Source of the DNA: Heterodera schachtii
Taxonomy: Eukaryota > Nematoda > Chromadorea > Rhabditida > Heteroderidae
Assembly (NCBI GenBank): GCA_023374025.1
Contig: SIJG01000011.1
Location: 1,954,574-2,018,573 of the forward strand
Direction of reading: 5' to 3'
Length of the DNA stretch: 64,000 nt
In this document: positions 55,100 through 64,000 of the stretch, piece by piece
Layout of the letters: each line of letters starts with the position of its first letter
Numbering within the stretch: the stretch's first letter is position 1
The notes under the pieces: generated by a model
Databases searched by the model: none
What the model was told of the DNA's origin: nothing
The model's input: the letters and a program-made list of their open reading frames with translations, nothing else
Made by a program: the position numbers and the translations under genes

Positions 55100-58023
55100 A
55101 TGAGCGACAATATTGACTTTCAAAATGAAATCCGGGAAATGCTCAGAGGAATCAACCAGAAAATAGACCTCTGCAACGAGCGAATTGACACACTGCATCA
55201 GGATATGGCTGTTCTCAAGTCTGTTGCTGCGATGAAGTCGGAAAAGGTAATTAAAGTCAGTAAGGAATGGCCCTTCATTGTAGGAAATTTCTGCTGCATT
55301 AAAAAGATATTGGATAAAAATTCAAATGAATCAAAAAAGGATTTTTCGCTGTATATTTGCCACTAATTTTTGGAAAAGACCGGTCTAAAGAGGAAACATT
55401 CGACTTTAGAACGTGCCATGCACTGCCGCGGTTGAACCGCTTGACCAGGAAGAGAAGAAAAAAAAGGTTTGCATTGTCTATGGTGGCTTTTGCGAAACGT
55501 TCGTTCCTCTTTTAGGAATCGTCAGGTCCTTCGGAGGTGGAACATGCGCAGAATAACATGGAAAATGTGCCCGAAAAGTATTTACCTGAGACTGAAACGA
55601 AGGTTCGCATTTTTGGAAAAGGCCTATCTAAAGCGGAACGTTCGACTTTTAGGGCCTGACATTCACTGTCGCGATTGAACCGCTTGACCAGGAAGAGAAG
55701 AAAGATGACAATGTGACATATGAGTGTGAGCCCAGGGCCGATAAAGAGGTTCGGTCTTTAACCTCCATTTGTTGAGAAGAAGGTCTGTAAAGGAAAACGG
55801 TTCGTCTTTAAGGAATTGTCAGGTCCTTCGGAGGTGGAACATGTGCAGAACGACGTGGAGAATATGCCTGAAAACTACTTGCCTGGCGACGAAACTGAAA
55901 CAAAGGTTTGATTTTTGGAAAAGGCCTATTTAAAACGGAACGTTTGACTTTTAGGGCCTGACATTCATTGTCGGGATCGGACCGATTGACCAGGAAGAGA
56001 AGAAAAAAAAGGTTCGCACTTGTCTATGGTGGCTTTTGCGAAATGTTGGTTCCTCTTTTAGGAATCGTCAGGTCCTTCGGAGGTGGAACATGCGCAGAAT
56101 AACATGGAAAATGTGCCCGAAAAGTATTTACCTGAGACCGACACAAAGGTTTGATTTTGGTAAAGGCCTATTTAAAACGGAACGTTTGACTTTTAGGGCC
56201 TGACATTCATTGTCGGGATCGGACCGATTGACCAGGAAGAGAAGAAAAAAAAGGTTCGCACTTGTCTATGGTGGCTTTTGCAAAATGTTGGTTCCTCTTT
56301 TAGGAATCGTCAGGTCCTTCGGAGGTGGAACATGCGCAGAATAACATGGAAAATGTGCCCGAAAAGTATTTACCTGAGACTGAAACGAAGGTTCGCATTT
56401 TTGGAAAAGGCCTATCTAAAGCGGAACGTTCGACTTTTAGGGCCTGACATTCACTGTCGCGATTGAACCGCTTGACCAGGAAGAGAAGAAAGATGAAAGT
56501 GTGACAGATGAGCGTGAGTCCAGGGCCGATAAAGAGGTTCGGTCTTTAACCTCCATTTGTTGAGAAGAAGGTCTGTAAAGGAAAACGGTTCGTCTTTAAG
56601 GAATTGTCAGGTCCTTCGGAGGTGGAACATGTGCAGAACGACGTGGAGAATATGCCTGAAAACTACTTGCCTGGCGACGAAACTGAAACAAAGGTTTGAT
56701 TTTTGGAAAAGGCCTATTTAAAGCGGAACGTTTGACTTTTAGGGCCCGACATTCACTGTCGCGATCGGACCGATTGACCAGGAAGAGAAGAAGGAGGAAA
56801 GCGTGACCAGCCACAAGACTCCGATATTGGCAGGATGCGTAAGTTTAAAGATAATTTCGATCCGTTTTTTTGCAGTGAGAAATCACATCATTTTCGGCAA
56901 AAAACTTGTCAAATTCACTTGGCAATTAGTATTTTTGTCTTACAGCAAATCACCGCTTCTGGTTTCATGGGCACTGACGTGAATGTATCCTCAAAAGAGT
57001 CCACAATTGAATTGGACCGTAAGATGGTATTCCGCGATGTCATTGTCATGTTCACTGGATTGAACAAAGCTAAACGCGTAGGTTTTCCTTTAAATAATGT
57101 TGTACAGTTAAAGGAATGTTTCTTTTATGATCCGTCATTTTTGCCATTTACAGGATGAACTTACCAGTATCGTTGTCAAACTTGGCGGGAAAGTGTGCCG
57201 TACAGTGAAGGAAGACTTCACTCATCTCATCACTGAGAAATGTGACCCTAACTCCGAAAAATATGATGTTCGGCTTTCCCGCTTCTATGCATCTAATCCG
57301 TTAAGCTCTTCAGTTTGCTCGTCGCCTCAAATTGCCCGTTTTGCGTCCTTCTTGGCTTCACGCTGCTGTTGAGGCGAATGGCTTTGAAGAATTGAATGCC
57401 GTCTTAACACATTCAATAATGAACAGCCACAAGACTCCGTTATTGGGAGGATGCGTGAGTTTAACAAACATTTCAATCCGTTTTTTGCAGTGAAAAATCA
57501 CACCCTTTTCGGCCAAAAATTTTTCAAATTTTCTTGATAATTAATATTGTCGTCTTTACAGCAAATCACCGCTTCTGGTTTCATGGGCACTGACCGTGTT
57601 AAAATTGGGCGTTTGATCGAGTTGCATGGCGGTATTTTCACTGGGCAGATGAGTCGTGCCACTTGCACTCATTTGATCGCTGCTGCGAGTTCGGGCGAGA
57701 AGTACAGGCGAGCACATGAATGGGGAACTGTCAAAGTGGTCACCAGTGAATGGCTGTTCAAATGCGACGAAACGGTGCATCCCTTTATTATATTATTTAT
57801 TGGAATGCGTCACAATAAAACACAATTTCAGGGCTATCGTTTGCGTGAGGACCATTTTCTGTTGAACAGCGACGGTGAGAAACGGCGTTCGTCAGCGGAC
57901 ATCGAATGGAATACCACCGAAGGACAGCAGCGCAACACGACGAAGGATGAGAGGAAGGAGAACATGAAACCGGCGACTAAGAAAATGAAGGTGGACATGA
58001 AGCTTATGAAGAACGAACATTAA
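55100..58023 (+). CDS. Tandem-BRCT protein with amplified N-terminal exon pairs
   Basis: Seventeen exons, all phase 0, ~614 residues: 55100-55246, 55410-55466, 55516-55602, 55653-55748, 55813-55905, 55955-56011, 56062-56148, 56197-56253, 56304-56390, 56441-56536, 56601-56693, 56743-56838, 56946-57077, 57154-57267, 57314-57454, 57562-57774, 57832-58023. Exon 1 is a short coiled coil. Exons 2-12 alternate two peptide types: (E)(S/L)SGPSEVEH.QN..EN.PE.YLP..ETK and GLTF.V.I.P.DQEEKK. The C-terminal third has two BRCT domains: one from V-F-R-D-V-I-V-M-F-T-G-L to P-S-W-L, the other from T-P-L-L-G-G-C to S-E-W-L-F-K-C. T-H-L-I and K-Y occur in each. Such BRCT pairs (TopBP1/PTIP-like) bind phosphoproteins in DNA-damage signalling. 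The tail is basic with a KKMK-type NLS. Orthology not settled. Confidence 0.78.
55410..56838 (+). repeat. Tandem exon-pair repeat within the BRCT gene
   Basis: Eleven successive exons (57, 87, 96, 93, 57, 87, 57, 87, 96, 93, 96 nt) derive from one two-exon module, and the ~50-nt introns between them are also near-identical. Higher-order copying is visible: 56255-56800 repeats 55468-56010 almost base for base. Confidence 0.85.
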
Positions 58024-59962
58024 GCTGTTTCCCCTATGAGCAATCATTCTTTTGTTTTGTCTGCTTTAATGAGTTTTTTCACTTAATATTGATGAATCTA
58101 CACAAAATTGAGATATGGGTATCAGAGAGATTTGTAGATGATGCTTTTTATTGTGCTCATGCATTTCTATTGATTTATAAATTATTTTATTCCAATTTTC
58201 ACACCAGAAATTTGGTCATTCCTTTAAGAAAAATATAATGAAAATATTTCGGGTTCCCCGACCCTGCCCTGAAAATCTTTAAAATGGTTTTATATTACCA
58301 ATTTAAATAATCAAGTTTATTAAAATATTCACTGCCTTTTTTGCACCCTTTGAGCCAAGTGTTTTATTTATGAATTCCAGACAGCATAATGATAATTTGG
58401 GCATCAGCAGTTCGTACTGTAGTCGAATTGCCAGAAATATGAAAATACATTTTTCAATGTTTGTCCCAAATATTAGGTAATCTTTGCTGAGAAGGCCGGT
58501 AAAGCTGATCGATCAGAGTAGACAGTCGAATTTCAATCCTCTGCGTTGTAGCAATATATAGCAGGCATAGTATCCCAAAAATATCATAAATCGGATTTCC
58601 GAACCCAAAAAAATATCAGAAATTCAAACCCCAAATATCGGAAAATCGAAATTCCATACCATCTCTAGTACATTGGAAGCAAATCGTCTCCTTTCGTTCG
58701 CTCTACGAATCAACATTTTGTTGTGTCCTCGTGTTTTGGTGCTTTTTGTTTTCGACTTTTGAGAATTCCCTTTGGCGGAAATGTGCCTTTTTACGTTTTT
58801 TTTCCGTGGCTTTGGCCAATGGAATTGCCCTCCCCCCCCCCCCGCCCATTGCCATTGCATCTGTGCTGCTGCTGATCCCATCTTTTTCTTGTCATTTGTG
58901 CTGCTGCTGCTGATCATATCACTCTGCTGTTGCTGGGAGTGTCGTCGGCATTTCCCCCCTTTTTTTCTTTTCCAATTGCTTTTTTCTCAGTTTCTCCGTC
59001 CGTTCATTCGCTTCCCCCCCCCCCATTTTCGTTATCTTCTAGCTAAAATCTATCAGTTTTTATTCGTCGTGGTCCAATAATGGTGCACAGAAGAGAATTC
59101 TAATAAGGAACAGCGGTGGCAAATGCAGTGACAGAAAACAGAAAAACCAATTAAAATAAAGTACAAATTTCTTAAAAATAAAGCCCCCCCCCCCTCAAAA
59201 TAAAGCCCCTTTCGAGGGGGGGGGGGGGGGGGTGGAGGGGTAACCAAAAATTAAAAGTAAAGCCCACGAGGGCTCTGTTTTAGGAAACACAGTGACACGA
59301 AAGAAAAAAGGGGGTGGTGGGCGGGGTGTCACTTGCACACCATTTTTAAATTGAGTCATTGTTTTATTAATTACCTATTAATTGTTTCAAAATTCAAAAA
59401 TCTGCGCAGACTCACCCTTTCTTTTATATACGTCTACCCCATTCAAAAATGGGCGACTAATGGCATTGGCATTTCCGTCGTTGGGCCCACCCATTTCGTG
59501 CCCCCTTTTTGGTCCCTTTTTCACTGTGTGTATATGTTTGCTGAATGTGTTTGCAATTGTACAACAATACACTTTCGTGTTGTTTTTTCATGCTGTTTGT
59601 TTCTTCCTCCTCTTTAGCCCCTTTCCTCGTCCGTCCCCCCCCCCCCCCCTTTTATCGGTGTCCCCATCTTTTTGCTGGATTTTTGCTCATCCCCCCCCCC
59701 CCTCTCAGTCACCATTTTGCTTATCGCTACATCAACACAAATGGAGAAAGCCCGGCGGGAAGGGCGGGGGGGGGGGGCTGGAGGAGAACGACGACGACGA
59801 ACGGCGGCGGGCACTCCGTCCCCCCCCCCCCGCCAGTGATAGTCATCATCTCCCCTCTCCCCCCCCCCCCCCATCTCTCTCTCTCTCTCTCTTCGTCATC
59901 GTCGTTCCGTCAAACCCTCCGGCGCGGCTGCGATTTGGGGGGGGGGGGGGGGGGGAGAGGTG
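58024..59962. other. Spacer rich in poly-C / poly-G runs
   Basis: AT-rich to ~58800, with no gene seen. From 58832 to 59955 there are at least ten C or G runs of 8-20 bases (e.g. 59216-59232, 59636-59650, 59864-59873, 59938-59955), often C runs and G runs within 40-120 bp of each other. The short ORFs here are Pro/Gly/Ser artefacts of these runs. Confidence 0.5.
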
Positions 59963-60358
59963 ATGAAGTTGCTGCTTACGCTTCTTCATAATCAGTGCGG
60001 TTCCATCAGCAGCCAACAGAAGAAGCACATGTGGGAAAAGGGGAGGGCGGAGGAAGTACCAAAGAGAGAGGGGCAAAAACAGGCGATAATAATGGCGCGG
60101 GAAGTGAGTGACTATGGCAAAGGAGGGGTTACTTTGTCCATACGGTGGATGGATGAGTCATTCATTATCCCTCACATTAATGCCAATACGAAATCCTTGA
60201 AATTAGGTCCAAAATTGGCAATTTTTAAATTTAGGAAAATTTGGGATCAGATAGTGGCGACAAATGTCGCCGCAGAAAAATCAGCAAAAGCTCCAAAAAT
60301 CCTAAATCAGGGATACTTTATTGTTGGACCGGCCCTACTATCCCAATTAACGAAATAA
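59963..60358 (+). CDS. Unrecognised 131-codon ORF
   Basis: Open from ATG 59963 to a stop at 60356-60358. It starts M-K-L-L-L-T-L-L (possibly a short leader), then Lys/Glu/Gln-rich, then a more ordinary globular-looking part (L-S-I-R-W-M-D-E-S-F-I-I-P-H-I-N). No family recognised, no conserved splice context, and it follows a G run; it may be chance. Confidence 0.2.
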   Translation: MKLLLTLLHNQCGSISSQQKKHMWEKGRAEEVPKREGQKQAIIMAREVSDYGKGGVTLSIRWMDESFIIPHINANTKSLKLGPKLAIFKFRKIWDQIVATNVAAEKSAKAPKILNQGYFIVGPALLSQLTK

Positions 60359-61004
60359 TAATAAATGCCATTAGACTCCAGCCTCTTCTTCTCCCCTAAT
60401 AAAATGCCAAGGAATGGGTTGTCCCCTCCCCGCCCCCCCCCATCTCTTATCATTCCTTTCTCTCTCTCTCTCTCTCTCTCTCCTAAAAGTTTCCTTTCAT
60501 CTCTCGCCCTCCCACCACCACTGATGCTAAATGCTCTCGCCCCTCCCTCTCTTCTATCATCATTAATTAATATTTATCACATTTTATCACTTTTCGTTTG
60601 TCCATTTATTTTTCCCCCATTTCCCTTTGCTCTTCCCGCGATTCCCTTATGATTATTGGCTTTTCTGTTGCTGCTGATAAAATGCCTGAACAAATTTCCA
60701 TGCGCTGATATTGAAAATGATAAGGCCTTCTTCCCCAATCGCTCGCTAATGAGCACAAAACAATTGTAAATTTGGCTCAAAATCCATTTTTGTTTACTCG
60801 CTGATAAGGAGGGCAACCCGCCGCCTCCGTCGTTGGTCATCAAACTGATTACAAAAAATGTTGATCATTTCCCAATCATTTGGATGCGTATCGCAAATTC
60901 CGAGTGAATTGGCGATTCTCCCACACCCGCCGAAGATTCTCAAATAAAATTGCTCCAATTTTGGCATTCCATTTTTGGCATTTAATTCCACCCAAAATTC
61001 GGCG
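60359..61004. other. Spacer, pyrimidine-rich
   Basis: CT dinucleotide run near 60462-60481 and C-rich text; probably the upstream region of the FOG-like gene. No gene seen. Confidence 0.4.
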
Positions 61005-63252
61005 ATGCCTTCGCCTACGCCACCGATAACGCTGCAGCAAAACAATGGCGCATCATCAGTGTCTCCGACCATGCTCAGTTCGTTGATGCACTTTTTACAA
61101 CACAACAAAGCGTTGTGGGGCTGTTCGGCACCGAATTCAATGCCAACATTTGCCGGTGGAACGGCGGCACAACCCCAGCAAACGACGGCGATGGGCGTGA
61201 GTGACAATATGCACACAAATTGTGCCAAAAATGGTCACCATCACGAAATGGTCAACGATGTACAACAAAATATGAATGGCGGAATGGACATGACAACGGG
61301 GACGAGCGCACTGTTTGCCAAAACAGGCGGGAAATGAAATGCTAATTAATTAAGCAATTTGCCACAGGGAAAAATGCCAAAATACGAAAAATTACAGCAA
61401 AATAATTTGGGAATTAAAAAAAGCAATTAAAATAATAAATAAATGCCATTTGTTTGCCTTTCAGTGGATTCTTTGCACAACTTTCTCTCTCCAAATGTTG
61501 TTCTGCTGCCAGTCTCTTTCCACTCATTGGCCGATGAGCAGCACATTCAGGCGGGAAGCAAAAGAAATGATAATCAAAAAAACATTATTGGCATTTAAAT
61601 ATCCGTGTCCAATTCCCCTCCTCCCTCTTTCAGCTTCTCGGCATGCCCCAAACGGTGATTCCCATCGCAATTCATCCCGAAATGCAAAAGCAATTCGCTG
61701 TCCGTCCGCTGCTCATCGACCAAACAATGGCGGTGAGTCATTCGCCGCAGCAAAAACAAAACGGGCGGCACAGCGGTGGCGGCACAGTGCCAAAACACAT
61801 TGGCATCGGTCGGCTGCCGACGGAGGACAACGGCACCACCAGCGGAGGCAATCCGTCGCATCAGTTGGACAACGTAGACGACAATTACCAATTCCAATTG
61901 CCGCTCGCTTTTCGGTCAGTCGCTGGTCCATCCACCGACGACAACGGCACAAAATGTTCATCACCATCAATTGCTTCAGCAGCCGCAACTCAACGCCACC
62001 ATTCCCTCCATGGAATGGTCGGTCATTGACACTAATTGCGTAATTAAAATTCTTTTAATTTTTTAAGTGTTTCCGTCATTCATCCCAAAAGGGAGCAACA
62101 GTTCTCCGCTTCTGTTGACCAATTCGTAGACGGCGACGACGATCAATGCAAGACGGAGCCGTTGGATTTGTCGCTGTCGTCGGCACGTACAAAGGCAAAC
62201 GAAAACGGCACAATGGGAGGGAATGGCGCAACAGTCGCTGGCGGAATTCAGCGCAGAAAACGGACGACAAACAAAAGACAAATGGCGGAGGAAATGTGCG
62301 AAACGACGGCGACGGGGAGAAAAGCGATGAGAAAAGTGACGTCAACGGAAGCGGAGGCACTGTGCCGTTTCAGTTTTGAGCTGCTCGAGACCGAAAACTT
62401 TCGCAATTCGAATGGAAACAAAAAATTCGAACTTTTCTCGAGTCGAGCCAAAAACTCTCGAGCAGCACTATTAATTATTTTCATTTGTGTTCCGTTGTTT
62501 ATGATTTAGTGCCCCTCCTTTCCAGCAGAAGCGGACTTCGCCCCCCTCCGCCGTTGGCATTTCTTTGCCCCCCTCCGTCGTCCCTCCGTCCGGCACTCTC
62601 TTCACTCCCATCGCTTCTCCCTCTTCCGCTGTTTCTGTTGTGCCCACCGTTGTCGTCTCATCAAAGGGTCCGTCCTCCGCCTGTGCCACCGTCACTTTGC
62701 CCGTGCTGTCCCCAGCGGTCGATTCGGCGTCACGGAAGCGTTTCTTATGCGATTGTGAGCATTTGTGGACACCTTTTCACACCGTCGTTCGGTTCACTTT
62801 TTAGTGTGCGGTGACGTGTCCTTTTTGGCCATGGAGACGCTAATTGGCCATAAGAAATATTATTGGTACATTTGCCGGTGGCATCGATTTTGGCATTTCC
62901 CCGGCTCATTTTCTCCTTCAGTCGGAATCGGCTTCGACCCGACGACACTTCGAATTCCTCGCCCGGAGCCAACAGAACAACGCCCAATGGCCAATTAGCA
63001 GAAGCTTCACACGCTTCGCTTGGCCTCAAACCCATCGCAAATTCGTCTTCTTCCTCGCCTCCGTCCGCCTCTCCGCCGTTGGTCCAATGTCCGCACTGTC
63101 CGTTCCAAACGGCGACCAACGCACTGCTGGGCCACCATCAGAAACAGCAGCACTCACTGCCCGTCGTTTGTGCCGAGTGCGGCTACCGGGCGTTCACAGT
63201 GCGTGGACTTCGGTGCGTTTTTTACTGGTCAGATCAACCAATTGACGATTGA
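61005..63252 (+). CDS. FOG/U-shaped-like zinc-finger cofactor
   Basis: Seven exons joined in phase: 61005-61196, 61634-61732, 61920-62017, 62068-(end uncertain, ~62380), 62526-62754, 62805-62865, 62922-63252. Gln/His/Ser-rich N-terminal part, then K-T-E-P-L-D-L-S-L (a P-x-D-L-S motif that binds the corepressor CtBP) near 62156, a basic R-R-K-R stretch, and a Pro/Ser/Val-rich linker. A C2HC finger built across two splice sites follows, C-D-L-C-G-D-V-S-F....L-I-G-H-K-K-Y-Y-C: the H-K-x-Y-Y-C ending is the hallmark of Friend-of-GATA fingers, which contact GATA N-fingers. Another Ser/Pro linker leads to a C2H2 finger (C-P-H-C-P-F-Q...H-H-Q-K-Q-Q-H) and the start of a third (C-A-E-C-G-Y-R) that ends early. 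Zinc finger plus CtBP motif suggests a GATA-cofactor repressor. One exon end is unresolved; further exons upstream are possible. Confidence 0.65.
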
Positions 63253-63270
63253 TTGATAAGTGTCGGTGCC

Positions 63271-63276
63271 AATAAA
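63271..63276 (+). promoter_or_regulatory. Polyadenylation signal of the FOG-like gene
   Basis: AATAAA 19 bases after the TGA stop, supporting 63252 as the true 3' end of the coding region. Confidence 0.55.
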
Positions 63277-64000
63277 TGTAAAAGGTGTGGCGATTGGCAC
63301 GCCGTGGAAAATTTGTAAAACAAATTTAGGAAATTGTTAAATACATTTAATTTTTTAAGCACACACGCGCGACTTTCCCACATTGGTGCCACTTCTGTTG
63401 TTGCGACAGAGCAAATAACGCCAAACAAAAAAACGATGGCCAAAGGAAATGAAACAAAAAACGAAAACGCAACCACAGAGAGATACTAACAAACTGTTTT
63501 TTATTTGAATTTATGGCGTTTTGTTTGTTGTTTTTTTTACCATTTTTATGCACTTTTTTAATCTTCTTCGCCTTCATCAGCAGAGAAACATTACTGGAAT
63601 CTTACCCCTGGGGTCTACACTTATTATTTTCTTTAATTCATATTTCTTTTTCGTGAATTCAACTTTTGATAAGAAACAAATTCATTGCTCAAAAAATCAA
63701 CCTTTATATTTGTTCAATTTCTAAAACAAGCTTTGGTAATAATTAATCATATGTAATTTTTAGGAATTTTTCTCGAATTAATTTTATTCTATGGTTTTCA
63801 AAATCGGAGAATCCAATTCTGAGACCCATTTAGACATTCCGAATCCAAACCCGAACTCGAATAAAAGTCTTGGAACTAGTTGCAAAGCGGTCTTTTTTGA
63901 AAATTTTTTGCTCTTTTTTTGTCTAATTTTTTAAGTACTCGGTGGTTTTCGAGGTCGTTGATTACGAATATTACAATATTTGGGCTTATTCTGAACCCCG
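63277..64000. other. Spacer to window end
   Basis: No gene seen. From about 63820 the text (GAATCCAAACCCGAACTCGAATAAAAGT ... GGTCGTTGATTACGAATAT) resembles the interior of the MITE at 48480-48560, so a third, diverged copy may run off the window. Confidence 0.35.

Noticed and set aside
60794..61228. 144-codon minus-strand Cys-rich ORF
   Set aside because: Overlaps the first FOG-like exon on the other strand, with no splice-consistent neighbours and no family signature.
61595..62380. Minus-strand ORFs of 90-100 codons with Cys/Arg patterns
   Set aside because: Shadows of Gln/His/Arg-rich plus-strand exons that join in phase.

Overview
The window is eukaryotic and almost certainly from a nematode. 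Evidence: many short introns with pyrimidine-rich 3' ends, a block of degenerate TTAGGC hexamers (the nematode telomere repeat), a 5S rRNA-like sequence whose core matches nematode 5S, and compact intron-rich genes (IFT70/dyf-1, MIX23, WAC, strumpellin, a two-BRCT protein, a FOG/U-shaped-like factor). A tylenchid (cyst-nematode-like) source is plausible but not shown.

Layout. 1-7.9 kb: AT-rich DNA with one small two-exon secreted-protein gene, five decayed copies of a family that pairs a signal peptide with several helix-turn-helix repeats (two form an inverted pair around a foldback element), and a LINE scrap. 7.9-8.84 kb: 32-bp minisatellite ending exactly at an LTR. 8.84-17.15 kb: a young, apparently intact Ty3/gypsy element with three overlapping ORFs. 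ORF1 joins Gag to an envelope-like glycoprotein, upstream of Pol, and a third ORF lies after integrase. 17.15-39.84 kb: a 22.7-kb palindromic satellite array built from a ~1.48-kb unit carrying a 5S-like sequence, a ~0.33-kb deletion derivative and GAA-loop hairpins. Inside it sits a 3.1-kb DNA transposon with CAC-terminated inverted repeats and a multi-exon RAG1/Transib/Chapaev-like transposase gene, plus a second, truncated copy. 39.89-40.58 kb: interstitial telomere-like block.

40.6-64 kb is gene-bearing: a broken SF1 helicase cut by a Mutator-type MITE; IFT70/dyf-1 (-) head-to-head with MIX23 (+) over a 157-bp gap holding an X-box; WAC (-) with a related MITE in an intron; WASHC5/strumpellin (-); a BRCT gene (+) whose N-terminal half was made by repeated duplication of exon pairs; poly-C/poly-G-rich spacer; and a FOG-like zinc-finger gene (+) with a CtBP-binding motif. 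These genes are unrelated housekeeping, cilium and regulatory loci. The novelty lies in the retroelement, the array with its transposon, the secreted HTH family and the exon-amplified BRCT gene. All exon borders were read by eye from phase and GT/AG signals, without transcripts. Family names rest on remembered protein patterns, not on searches.
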